A stretch of 64,000 nt of DNA. Origin: a virus. The notes beneath the pieces were generated by a model that worked only from the letters and a program-made list of their open reading frames with translations, was not told where the DNA came from and made no database searches. The position numbers were made by a program, and so were the translations under genes. Location of the stretch: the IMG/VR virus record IMGVR_UViG_3300026183_000930, positions 1 through 64,000 of that record; one strand, written 5' to 3'. This document shows, one piece after another, positions 15,315-21,990 of this stretch (position 1 is the first letter of the stretch; each line of letters begins with the position of its first letter).

Positions 15315-15494
15315 TTATTCTACAAATGTGCTGTCTTTGTAACTTTCAAACATTAATGTAATGTACTTTTCTTTTGTTGTACCGTCCATGCGTGTGTCGT
15401 ATTGCAAACGTATAATGTTTTTTTGCAACTGTGGAAATGTTGTTACAGGTTGCTTGTAGTATACGGGCTTTGCTACTTTGCTGTTGTATGCCAT
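15315..15494 (-). CDS. 59-aa hypothetical protein
   Basis: Small basic protein beginning MAYNSKVAKPVYY. The ATG at 15494 follows GAGAGAGGTAA; the upstream extension reads through that site. The central KNIIRLQYDTR and C-terminal KEKYITLMFE strands suggest a small beta fold. Its promoter overlaps the end of the next gene. Confidence 0.65.
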   Translation of the reverse strand: MAYNSKVAKPVYYKQPVTTFPQLQKNIIRLQYDTRMDGTTKEKYITLMFESYKDSTFVE

Positions 15495-15524
15495 TTGTTT
15501 ACCTCTCTCAAATGCTATTGTTTT

Positions 15525-15552
15525 ATAATAACACAACTTTGCGTTGTGTCAA
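15525..15552 (-). promoter_or_regulatory. Sigma70-type promoter overlapping an upstream stop codon
   Basis: TTGACA (15547-15552), 16-bp spacer, TATTAT (15525-15530) on the minus strand. The TGA within the -35 is the stop codon of the 58-residue gene. Confidence 0.85.
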
Positions 15553-15725
15553 CCGTTGTGCCACAGCCTTTGCTCTTCCAAATAGTCTGCGTCCAAATTC
15601 CTTTTTTCCATTTCGTCTTCCAATGCACATTCGTCTCCCGGGTATGCATTTGCCATCACAGCATTGTAAGTCATTACAATTTCTTCGTCTGTCATTTTGC
15701 TGTAGTCTTCTTTATATGTTGTCAT
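15549..15725 (-). CDS. 58-aa acidic hypothetical protein
   Basis: A short, acidic, probably helical protein with an AGAGAGGTAAAA leader and its own promoter (15754-15781). It ends ...LWHNG, and its TGA stop is part of the -35 box of the next gene. The matching promoter, leader and gene length to its neighbours support it although it is short. Confidence 0.65.
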   Translation of the reverse strand: MTTYKEDYSKMTDEEIVMTYNAVMANAYPGDECALEDEMEKRNLDADYLEEQRLWHNG

Positions 15726-15753
15726 GTGTTTTACCTCTCTTTGTTATGTTATA

Positions 15754-15781
15754 AATGTAGCACAGTTTACAATATTGTCAA
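15754..15781 (-). promoter_or_regulatory. Sigma70-type promoter for the 58-aa gene
   Basis: TTGACA, 16-bp spacer ending in TGC, TACATT on the minus strand. Confidence 0.75.
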
Positions 15782-15802
15782 ATTAAAAACAGTAATAAAT
15801 TA

Positions 15803-15985
15803 TTACGCAATGTTTTTAACTTGTTCAATTTTTGTTGTTTGCACAACAATGTACTCTCCCGTTAAATTTACCCAATTTTTTGCCCAACTTTTTGCATCGC
15901 GTTGTGCTTGTTTGCGTGTGTTAAAAGTTGACTTTGTAGTTTCAAAAGTGCCTTGTTTGTTTTTTAGCAAGTAAGTGTATGTCAT
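15803..15985 (-). CDS. 60-aa basic hypothetical protein
   Basis: A basic protein beginning MTYTYLLKNKQGTF with a pattern of strand, Arg/Lys-rich helix and strand, as in small DNA- or RNA-binding folds (compare AP2 or dsRBD-like arm). The ATG at 15985 follows AGAGAGGTAC; a longer frame to 16225 reads through the promoter and is rejected. No family confirmed. Confidence 0.65.
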   Translation of the reverse strand: MTYTYLLKNKQGTFETTKSTFNTRKQAQRDAKSWAKNWVNLTGEYIVVQTTKIEQVKNIA

Positions 15986-16011
15986 GTGTACCTCTCTTTG
16001 TTTGTGCTGTA

Positions 16012-16039
16012 AGTATACACTAGTTCCCCAAACTGTCAA
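16012..16039 (-). promoter_or_regulatory. Sigma70-type promoter for the 60-aa gene
   Basis: TTGACA, 16-bp spacer, TATACT on the minus strand. Confidence 0.85.
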
Positions 16040-16256
16040 CCTCGTTGTGCCTGTTTGTGTGCCTTTTTTTTGTAACAATTGCAACAGGTTTTGCACTGTT
16101 GGAACAGGGGTCTGAAATGGGACACAACATCTAGTGTGAACTACATCTAGTGTCGACCCCTGCCACCATGGCACAAGACCAATCACCTGCATCCGCGGCA
16201 GTATCATTGAGCTAAAAAATTCCAAAAAAATTTGTGCCAGTCTTGATCAACCCCTC

Positions 16257-16360
16257 GTGAACCCCGTCGTGAGGCCTTCGTGAAGCCTTAGTGAACCCCT
16301 AGTGAACGGTCGTGAGGTAGTGAGGTAGTGAGCCGTCGTGAGGGTCAGTGACTGTAGTGA
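16257..16360 (+). repeat. Phased GTGA repeat array
   Basis: Eleven GTGA motifs start at 16257, 16269, 16280, 16291, 16302, 16312, 16320, 16328, 16338, 16348 and 16357. The intervals of 12, 11, 11, 11, 10, 8, 8, 10, 10 and 9 bp average one helical turn. Most are preceded by TC or TA. The array ends 15 bp before a late-type octamer (16375). It is non-coding and GC-rich relative to its surroundings. Confidence 0.8.
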
Positions 16361-16374
16361 ATCAATTCGGACTG

Positions 16375-16382
16375 CATAAATA
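16375..16382 (+). promoter_or_regulatory. T4-type late promoter octamer, 5 nt from ATG
   Basis: CATAAATA followed by CTTGC and the ATG at 16388. With T4 geometry (octamer at -13 to -6) transcription would begin on the A of ATG. Confidence 0.75.
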
Positions 16383-16387
16383 CTTGC

Positions 16388-16639
16388 ATGAAACTTTCAG
16401 AACTGTTACAGACTGCGGAAAACATAGGACCAGCACCCCGATCAGTGTGCAGATCAGGTAAACCAGATTCAGAACTGCCGGCTTCATGGCTAGCAAGTTG
16501 TAGATCACAGGGCCTGCGTAGAAGAGATTCAGACAAAAAGCACACCATAAAAGGCAAACGTATCTCTATAGATGGTAAAAAGATCAAAGGTCGACCGTAC
16601 GGGTCAGCGTCAAACACCACTCCAGATTACTCAGATTAA
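16388..16639 (+). CDS. 83-aa basic protein, late gene
   Basis: Begins MKLSELL directly after a late octamer, the same arrangement as other late genes here. The protein is Ser-, Arg- and Lys-rich, with ELPASWLASCRSQG in the middle and a basic TIKGKRISIDGKKIKG segment after it. I do not recognise a family, though similar short basic late proteins occur in T4-like marine phages. A structural or internal head role is conceivable. Confidence 0.6.
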   Translation: MKLSELLQTAENIGPAPRSVCRSGKPDSELPASWLASCRSQGLRRRDSDKKHTIKGKRISIDGKKIKGRPYGSASNTTPDYSD

Positions 16640-16819
16640 CAGCCAATTGCCACAGCGTACATCTTCGCATGCGGCAATCAGCAAAACCTAATAGCGAGCC
16701 CAGGAGCCCAATAGCGAGCTCTTTCGGAATTTACAGGCCTGCGGCATAAGTTTGGGAGTCGTTCACCTCGTCCCTACCTGTTGCTCTCGAGCCTCCCCGA
16801 TGAACACGCTGAACTGCTA
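16640..16819. other. Intergenic segment with short direct repeats
   Basis: No gene seen. An AATAGCGAGC repeat occurs twice (near 16690 and 16710) around a GCCCAGGAGCCC stretch. The segment is more GC-rich than the surrounding genes. It is the downstream region of both convergent neighbours. Confidence 0.4.
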
Positions 16820-17059
16820 CTAACCAGCCACTGCTTGAGCAGGTGCTTCTTGTTCAAAGCCTTCCTGCACAGATTCAAACACTTGAGCTTTGGTCTTAGG
16901 TGACTCCAGTGCAATCCACTTCACAGAATCCATGTTCACACCATTTTTCAACAGTGTTTTGGTTCTGCTCACAGTGTCGTTGGTAAACAAATGTCTCACT
17001 TTGCCAGTGGGCATTGTTACTGTAGCATAAAATTTATATTGTGTGTCTTTAGTTGCCAT
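16820..17059 (-). CDS. 79-aa hypothetical protein
   Basis: A Lys/Thr-rich protein with beta strands at the N-terminus (KFYATVTMPTGKVRHL) and an acidic, Ala-rich tail. GGAGGGAC precedes the ATG and a promoter lies at 17103-17130. No family recognised. Confidence 0.7.
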   Translation of the reverse strand: MATKDTQYKFYATVTMPTGKVRHLFTNDTVSRTKTLLKNGVNMDSVKWIALESPKTKAQVFESVQEGFEQEAPAQAVAG

Positions 17060-17102
17060 TGTCCCTCCTTTGTTATAGGTTGGCCCTAATTGTTATACTA
17101 GT

Positions 17103-17130
17103 ATAATAACACATATACAGGATTTGTCAA
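17103..17130 (-). promoter_or_regulatory. Sigma70-type promoter for the 79-aa gene
   Basis: TTGACA, 16-bp spacer ending in TGT, TATTAT on the minus strand. Confidence 0.85.
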
Positions 17131-17651
17131 CCACTTTATCGCAGGTCTGATCATGGTTTTTAGACTACATATAGTGGTTTGACTGCGGATCAGAGTGTGG
17201 GAAGTATGGTTTTAAACACCTTTTCTTGTAGGAAGAGAGATAACCCTCAAAGTTTTGACCACCCGGGATTTGATCCTCTGAATCATGGGTTCGTATGGTT
17301 CGTATGACCCTGTTGAATCGCTTCGTATGACTCGTATGATGCAGAAAATAATTCATCTTTTACCATAATAGCACCACTTTTCTCTCAGCAGTCATGTGGT
17401 CTTTGTTACTACTGTTACTACTATGCTCTAGTGCAACACACAGTATTTCTCAGTCAACAAACTCACTAGCAACATGATCACTATAGTCATTGCCAGTGTG
17501 TATCCTTTATGCTGGTTTTTGGGGTGTGCTGACAGTGTTTTTATTGCAGTTGCTTTGATCAAACTCACCCTACAAATCCGTTGCCGATACCTGGTTGACG
17601 GGTGCTGTTGTCAGTTTCTGAATTAAAAGATCTTTTTTATTGTGGTGGCTG
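17131..17651. other. 520-bp non-coding region with TCGTATG repeats
   Basis: No convincing gene; a 63-codon minus frame lacks a ribosome-binding site. TCGTATG occurs at 17291, 17300, 17323 and 17332 (spacing 9, 23, 9). The right end holds an AAAAGATCTTTT palindrome (17625). The rest shows no structure I can name. Confidence 0.5.
17625..17636. repeat. AAAAGATCTTTT palindrome, copy 2
   Basis: Perfect 12-bp palindrome 15 bp after the end of the virion-protein gene; the following T run on one side could aid termination. Confidence 0.6.
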
Positions 17652-18944
17652 TTAGCCTCTCAGCGGTTCAATCCAAGTGATGTTTCCGGCCGCTTTCACA
17701 TTGGGCGAATCACCTGTGGCTATAAGACTCAGCACATCTGCTGTGGAGTCTGATCTGCTCAACTGTAGCTCACGCAACTGTGCCGCTGTGAGTGTACCTG
17801 CACTCTTGTTGATCACATAGTTTGTGGCCAATTCTGTGCTGTTGGCTGTGACAGCACTGTCTGTGGTACTGACGTCAACTGCACCATTTGTGTGTGTAGC
17901 AAATGACAGTGGTGTTGCAAAAGTGGCATTTAATACCAATTTAAATTCAATGTTTTGATTAGAATCTGTAAGCACGTTGATTGATGTAGGTATAACAATG
18001 TCATCTAATCTAGCACTATTGAGTTTTATGCTGGCTAGATGATAGTATGTGCCAGTGCTACTCATGGTATAGTAAGTTAGACCTCTGCCTGCCAAATAAC
18101 TCTTACCTGTTAGACTGTAACCACCTGAGCTGACCACTGTGCAACAAATATGTTTGAGTGTGGTAGCTGTGGCAACGCCTGCTGAGTTACTGATTTCATA
18201 TCTCACTGGCAGTGCCGCTGTGGTCATGTAAGTTTCGTCAATTATGTTAGCATGATGAAACTTGTGTGCTACTACAAATGCACCGTCCACAATAAAGCCC
18301 ACTCTCACAGACCCCACTCCCAACCATTCTATATCAACAAACAGGATCTGACTTTTGGTAAAGTCCAGATCAATGCCTGTGGTTCCTGAACTGTCAAGGG
18401 TGTCCACATTCCAATCTGTTTGTGCTATTCTTGTGTTGACCACACTGCCTGATACACTGCTACGTTTCACAATGTACATGGTGTCGCCGTCTTTTTCTAG
18501 ATAAATTCCGTTTTGTGTGCCAAAGTAACCCACACGTTGACAGGTGTTTGTTTGATTGGCACCCATACAAAAAGAAGCAAATATTTCCAATGCTTTACCT
18601 GGTTGATATGGAAAAACTCTAGTTGTTTCCATGACTGCTTCACTGCCATTTGTAGTATCCACCGTCATGTTTACCAAACTAGCATCTGCGTTGTGTGTTA
18701 TAGTTGCACCGTTGACTGCATTGGTCCAAAACTTGTCATTTTGTGCAAATCTGTGCTGACTGTCAAACAGTGTGACTGGTTGTGCTACCTGCTGTCTACC
18801 AAATGCATCCACATTACCATTACCACTGATACTGGTACTGCTACCTGTAGTGGTACGTACTACTGGTTGTCCAAGAGCATTGTACTCCATAGATCCATGA
18901 AGATTCTGTAAATTGTGATCACTTGGGTGTTGATATGTTGACAT
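17652..18944 (-). CDS. Virion structural protein, jelly-roll type
   Basis: A 430-residue Ser/Thr/Gly-rich, beta-dominated protein. An N-terminal segment with NALGQPVVRTTTG and DAFGRQQVAQP is followed by LFDSQHRF, a pattern I associate with structural proteins of marine T4-like phages. It lacks Lys-rich or catalytic motifs. A late-type octamer (18968-18975) and a GCAGGAGA ribosome-binding site precede the ATG. Receptor-binding, decoration or baseplate roles are all possible. Confidence 0.7.
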   Translation of the reverse strand: MSTYQHPSDHNLQNLHGSMEYNALGQPVVRTTTGSSTSISGNGNVDAFGRQQVAQPVTLFDSQHRFAQNDKFWTNAVNGATITHNADASLVNMTVDTTNGSEAVMETTRVFPYQPGKALEIFASFCMGANQTNTCQRVGYFGTQNGIYLEKDGDTMYIVKRSSVSGSVVNTRIAQTDWNVDTLDSSGTTGIDLDFTKSQILFVDIEWLGVGSVRVGFIVDGAFVVAHKFHHANIIDETYMTTAALPVRYEISNSAGVATATTLKHICCTVVSSGGYSLTGKSYLAGRGLTYYTMSSTGTYYHLASIKLNSARLDDIVIPTSINVLTDSNQNIEFKLVLNATFATPLSFATHTNGAVDVSTTDSAVTANSTELATNYVINKSAGTLTAAQLRELQLSRSDSTADVLSLIATGDSPNVKAAGNITWIEPLRG

Positions 18945-18967
18945 CTGTGTCTCCTGCTCTTATAACA

Positions 18968-18975
18968 TATTTATT
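18968..18975 (-). promoter_or_regulatory. T4-type late octamer for the virion protein
   Basis: AATAAATA on the minus strand, 23 nt upstream of the ATG with a GGAGA site between. Confidence 0.6.
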
Positions 18976-19011
18976 ATAGATCATGATTCTTTTAATAGTA
19001 ATGTAATAATT

Positions 19012-19200
19012 CTAATAAAAGATCTTTTTGATGATTTGTACTGTCATATCTATCACAGCAGAGATCATGCTCCACACAATCATGCCCACAACAAACATCA
19101 CAAATGTCACAATCATGATCACAATCACTGACCAATACATGAGATCATTCAGCAGTTTCATGATCAGTTCTGTGCCGGAGGTGGGAGTCACATTCTTCAT
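19012..19200 (-). CDS. 62-aa membrane protein, holin-like candidate
   Basis: Two adjacent hydrophobic segments (about residues 20-45 and 46-60) and a Lys-rich C-terminus. Size and topology would fit a small holin, but there is no diagnostic motif. The ATG overlaps the upstream stop (ATGA). It is the last gene of a run of very small overlapping genes. Confidence 0.6.
   Translation of the reverse strand: MKNVTPTSGTELIMKLLNDLMYWSVIVIMIVTFVMFVVGMIVWSMISAVIDMTVQIIKKIFY
19017..19028. repeat. AAAAGATCTTTT palindrome, copy 3
   Basis: Perfect 12-bp palindrome overlapping the last codons of the 62-residue membrane gene and the intergenic gap. Confidence 0.55.
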
Positions 19201-19352
19201 TGCTGTTCCTTGGATTTAAAGATCTTTATAAAAATCTTTTTTATTTTTTGCTGTATCTTTTGGATTCTGCTCACAGGTCGGTCATCATTCTGCTGTTCCA
19301 ACTGTTCTATCTGTTTCCAAAACTCTTGGGCATCTTTGTCGCTCATGGTCAT
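19197..19352 (-). CDS. 51-aa charged micro-protein
   Basis: A hydrophilic, helical protein: acidic N-terminal half with Gln-rich stretch, and a Lys/Ile-rich C-terminal half. Starts at ATG 19352 (or 19346) inside the stop of the 26-residue gene and ends inside the next ATG. Overlaps on both sides suggest an operon of micro-genes. Confidence 0.5.
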   Translation of the reverse strand: MTMSDKDAQEFWKQIEQLEQQNDDRPVSRIQKIQQKIKKIFIKIFKSKEQQ

Positions 19353-19429
19353 AACACATATATACCTAAATAAAATGCCACAGCCACAAACACAATGATC
19401 AATACGCCCTGTGTCACATATGAATTCAT
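19349..19429 (-). CDS. 26-aa single-span membrane micro-protein
   Basis: Almost entirely hydrophobic from residue 8 to 26, predicting one membrane span. Its stop overlaps the next ATG and its start follows the upstream stop by 1 nt. Supported by packing and composition only. Confidence 0.45.
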   Translation of the reverse strand: MNSYVTQGVLIIVFVAVAFYLGIYVL

Positions 19430-19430
19430 T

Positions 19431-19655
19431 TTAGTCTCTCCCGTTGTAGTCATCTTCCCATGCTTCATAATGAGTCTTTATTGGAGTATCACCTTTCTGC
19501 ATTTTTGTCAGCAATTCACTGTGTTGCTGGTTGCGTTGACGCAGTTGTTCTGCTCTACAAATCTGATACGGCAGTACTCCTGCACGATACGATGAAACGA
19601 GTCCCATAGTAACAGGCACTGCCAGTATCGCCAACATTATCAAAAATGGTTTCAC
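19431..19655 (-). CDS. 74-aa membrane-anchored protein (spanin-like candidate)
   Basis: GTG start with GGAG upstream. A hydrophobic N-terminal span (residues 3-20) is followed by a charged Gln/Arg-rich, coiled-coil-like stretch, the general shape of an inner-membrane spanin. It overlaps the 61-residue frame by about 100 nt in another frame, as spanin genes often do, but the overlapping partner has no lipobox. Role uncertain. Confidence 0.45.
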   Translation of the reverse strand: MKPFLIMLAILAVPVTMGLVSSYRAGVLPYQICRAEQLRQRNQQHSELLTKMQKGDTPIKTHYEAWEDDYNGRD

Positions 19656-19740
19656 GTACTGCTCCGTTATGATGCCCTACGGCCACACTCAGCACTGTCA
19701 TTATTGCAAACAGTGCCAACAGTAGCCTAATCTTGGACAT
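19555..19740 (-). CDS. 61-aa exported or membrane protein
   Basis: Starts MSKIRLLLALF with a hydrophobic signal-like segment to about residue 22. The remainder is short and polar with two Cys residues. It overlaps the next gene out of frame, so one of the two may be spurious. No family recognised. Confidence 0.45.
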   Translation of the reverse strand: MSKIRLLLALFAIMTVLSVAVGHHNGAVRETIFDNVGDTGSACYYGTRFIVSCRSTAVSDL

Positions 19741-19762
19741 ACATTAGTATTTAACTGAATTT

Positions 19763-19930
19763 TTAGTGAAATTTTCTGTTGAAAATGCTGGGAAATTTTC
19801 CTTTGTTTTGGTATGTGCTGTACGCCCAATACCAGTCTGATCCGTATTCTGTTTTGCAGAAATTAATAATACCAGAGTCAGGATTATGAGAGCTGAAGAT
19901 ACTCCGGAGAGTTTTATATATTTTCGCCAT
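19763..19930 (-). CDS. 55-aa hypothetical protein
   Basis: Starts at an ATG 1 nt after the stop of the 50-residue gene. The sequence has a Tyr/Trp-rich core (SDWYWAYSTY) and a basic C-terminus. I prefer this frame to an overlapping TTG-initiated hydrophobic frame because it has an ATG and better-balanced composition. No family recognised. Confidence 0.5.
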   Translation of the reverse strand: MAKIYKTLRSIFSSHNPDSGIINFCKTEYGSDWYWAYSTYQNKGKFPSIFNRKFH

Positions 19931-19931
19931 G

Positions 19932-20084
19932 TTATATCCAATATCCTTTCCTATTCATTAGTTGTTTTTGTCGCCACTCTAGTTCAGCAAGGCTTTCAGA
20001 TTGAGATAACCATTCTTCTTCGAGTTGTTGTTGTGATTTGACTATGAACAAATTACTTAACAAGTTTGTAAGCTTCTTTAACAT
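19932..20084 (-). CDS. 50-aa helical protein, DUF3563-like
   Basis: Amphipathic N-terminal helix followed by QQQLEEEWLSQSESLAELEW, which resembles the short DUF3563 family pattern (helix, then DLExR-type stretch). Function of that family is unknown. It begins just before the end of the 27-codon frame upstream and ends immediately before the 55-residue gene. Confidence 0.5.
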   Translation of the reverse strand: MLKKLTNLLSNLFIVKSQQQLEEEWLSQSESLAELEWRQKQLMNRKGYWI

Positions 20085-20136
20085 TCTTATTCATTCCCAA
20101 TCTCATCATTGTTAACATTTTTGTAAACAATTTCAT
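20053..20136 (-). CDS. 27-aa basic micro-protein (tentative)
   Basis: A 27-codon frame with a good AGGAGA ribosome-binding site and an ATG at 20136. Met- and Lys-rich. It overlaps the next gene and could simply be a leader peptide that couples translation. Confidence 0.35.
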   Translation of the reverse strand: MKLFTKMLTMMRLGMNKNVKEAYKLVK

Positions 20137-20242
20137 TTGTAATATCTCCTAATTGATTTTTAATTCGTCATATTAATTTATGACAGAAATCTCTAAAAAT
20201 ACAGTGTTATTTGTCAGCGACTGCTGTGCAGATTCAGTACAG

Positions 20243-21436
20243 TTAACGGTGAGTCCAATGCCAAAGTTCTGGATTGACCTGTTGTAATGTATGGGGAGTT
20301 CTAGGATCAAACACACGAGTAAATTCTCGAAACTGTGCTAAAGCCAATTGATGATACTGTTGTTGGCTTCTGTCACTCACAATGCTTTGCAGATGCTTTT
20401 TCATTTTTGTATTGCTTAATGAATCCAATTGCACATGCAATTGATCTAACTGTTGATCCGACAACACTTTTCTTATGTCAGTGTAGGTTGGTTCATAACT
20501 GAAAGAGTTGACCACTGTGTCCAAATATCCTTTTTGCTCTAACCAGTCTATAAAATTCTGTGCTTTATTAATACTCCATACTGTGTGAGTGGCATGAATT
20601 CTAACTTTGATGTTTTGATTTGTTTTGCTGAAATTGACCCACTGTTCAACATTTTTTTCAAATGTGTTCCACTGCAATCCGTTTCTGATATATTCTGCTA
20701 GTTCACTAGTGGCTTCTACACTGCATCTAAGATCTACTTTGCCAAACAATTTTAATAAATCTAGTACTTTTTGTTTTGGAAATATTGTGGCATTGGTATT
20801 GATTTGTAATTCAACGTTTTCAGGTTTTGTTTGTTTAGACAGTAACTCAACAAATTCTTCAAAGTGTCTTGCCATAAATGGTTCACCACCAAATATACCA
20901 ACCTGTTTTATGTAACTTAAATCTTGAGTTTTTAAAAGTTCAATGACATTTTTTTCATATTCAAATGTTTGTGCTGGTGTTGATTTAACTTCTCTCAAGT
21001 ATTTTTGATCCAGTGTGGTCAAGCCTTTATCATATAAGTCTTTCAAATACACTGCTTCATTGTTCCATTCAGTGCTGAGAGTAGGTTGACAGTATTTGCA
21101 TTTTAAATTGCAAAAATTACTAAAAGAAATCTGTAGCAGAGCTATTTTATTTTCTGGAACAGCACTATCAATTTTTAGTGTCTTTGTTCTCATACTGCTG
21201 TCAGATATCTGTTCTTCTTGATAACAATTATTGCAAGAATTATCTTTTAGATATTCATAATTCCAATTAGGATTCTTTTTAGCTTCTAATAGATCTTCCA
21301 GGCCAGAATACTTTTCATTAGTAAACGGCATTATGTCTGAAAATCTACAACAACTTTTTACACCAACTGTGTTTCCAACAGTTGATGGTGTTAAAAAAAG
21401 TCCATGACTTAACCAACTACAACCTTTATTATTCAT
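20243..21436 (-). CDS. Radical SAM protein with N-terminal twitch domain
   Basis: CxxxCxxC at C109, C113 and C116 (CNLKCKYC), preceded by the N-terminal auxiliary cysteines C6, C29, C30, C68 and C71 in the same order as the protein at 2968-4002. A GGEPF SAM-binding segment follows. Length 397 residues. A late octamer ends 6 nt before the ATG, so it is probably expressed late with little or no leader. Substrate unknown. Confidence 0.88.
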   Translation of the reverse strand: MNNKGCSWLSHGLFLTPSTVGNTVGVKSCCRFSDIMPFTNEKYSGLEDLLEAKKNPNWNYEYLKDNSCNNCYQEEQISDSSMRTKTLKIDSAVPENKIALLQISFSNFCNLKCKYCQPTLSTEWNNEAVYLKDLYDKGLTTLDQKYLREVKSTPAQTFEYEKNVIELLKTQDLSYIKQVGIFGGEPFMARHFEEFVELLSKQTKPENVELQINTNATIFPKQKVLDLLKLFGKVDLRCSVEATSELAEYIRNGLQWNTFEKNVEQWVNFSKTNQNIKVRIHATHTVWSINKAQNFIDWLEQKGYLDTVVNSFSYEPTYTDIRKVLSDQQLDQLHVQLDSLSNTKMKKHLQSIVSDRSQQQYHQLALAQFREFTRVFDPRTPHTLQQVNPELWHWTHR

Positions 21437-21442
21437 TTTAAT

Positions 21443-21450
21443 TATTTATT
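21443..21450 (-). promoter_or_regulatory. T4-type late octamer, 6 nt from the radical SAM start
   Basis: AATAAATA on the minus strand with 6 nt to the ATG at 21436; no Shine-Dalgarno site fits between. Confidence 0.65.
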
Positions 21451-21469
21451 GGCTGTTGAGTTGCCGGTA

Positions 21470-21526
21470 TTATTTCTTCTTTGGGTTAGAAATCATTTCC
21501 CATTCTTCATCAGTATATGGCCACAT
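21470..21526 (-). CDS. 18-aa micro-protein (tentative)
   Basis: An 18-codon frame starting MWPYTDEEWE with AAGGAA upstream of the ATG. Very short; the ordered mix of aromatic and acidic residues followed by a Lys tail is not typical of random DNA at this composition, but evidence is thin. Confidence 0.3.
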   Translation of the reverse strand: MWPYTDEEWEMISNPKKK

Positions 21527-21538
21527 GTGATTTTTTCC

Positions 21539-21802
21539 TTAATAGTCTTTTACTTTTCCACTCCAAAACGCTACAGTTTTACCTCTCATGTAGTGTTTGC
21601 TAGGTTCGTACTTGCTTTTGGCTTTTTTAACTTTCATTAATCTCACACGAGCCATGTTATGAAATTTTGATTTTTCTTCCAGTATTCTAATTTCTCTATT
21701 GATTAATTCAACAGCTTCATAATTACCCAATAACATCATATGTTGTCTAGCTCTTATGTAGCCTAGTTTAGAAAACCATTCTATTATTCTATGTAAACTC
21801 AT
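21539..21802 (-). CDS. 87-aa basic hypothetical protein
   Basis: Helical, Lys/Arg-rich, with two predicted helices (residues 1-45) and a basic tail rich in KVKKAKSKY. Could bind nucleic acid. It lies 37 nt downstream of the structured segment at 21840-21956. No family recognised. Confidence 0.65.
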   Translation of the reverse strand: MSLHRIIEWFSKLGYIRARQHMMLLGNYEAVELINREIRILEEKSKFHNMARVRLMKVKKAKSKYEPSKHYMRGKTVAFWSGKVKDY

Positions 21803-21839
21803 AGCACTTCATCCTTTATTATATTTTATTGGATGCTTA

Positions 21840-21956
21840 AGGAAAGCAATACCCCGGAACTTCCCCGGCTGTGCAACAGGTCTTTTCCTGTCGTCGCTCT
21901 TGTAAGGCGTGAGTTACGCCCTAGTCTTTCCTAGTGCCACGCACACGAGTGTGTGC
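21840..21956. ncRNA. Cloverleaf-like structured segment (candidate ncRNA)
   Basis: AGGAAAG (21840-21846) pairs with CTTTCCT (21926-21932) to close a junction. Inside are three hairpins: CCGG/CCGG (21854-21868), ACAGG/CCTGT (21876-21891) and GGCGT/ACGCC (21906-21920). Outside is GCACAC/GTGTGC (21941-21956). No reading frame covers it. It is not a recognisable tRNA, since there is no T-arm consensus. Strand unknown; it lies between two minus-strand genes. Confidence 0.45.
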
Positions 21957-21990
21957 CCAAAGGTATTTATAAAAATTTTAAAAAAAAGCC

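Noticed and set aside
15986-16225. Upstream extension of the 60-residue gene
   Set aside because: The extension reads straight through the promoter (16012-16039) and the ribosome-binding site; the short start has the standard leader.
17165-17356. 63-codon minus-strand frame
   Set aside because: No ribosome-binding site or promoter, and composition is not protein-like; TCGTATG repeats pass through it.
19744-19941. TTG-initiated hydrophobic frame
   Set aside because: The overlapping ATG-initiated frame at 19763-19930 fits the operon spacing better; the TTG frame lacks a ribosome-binding site.
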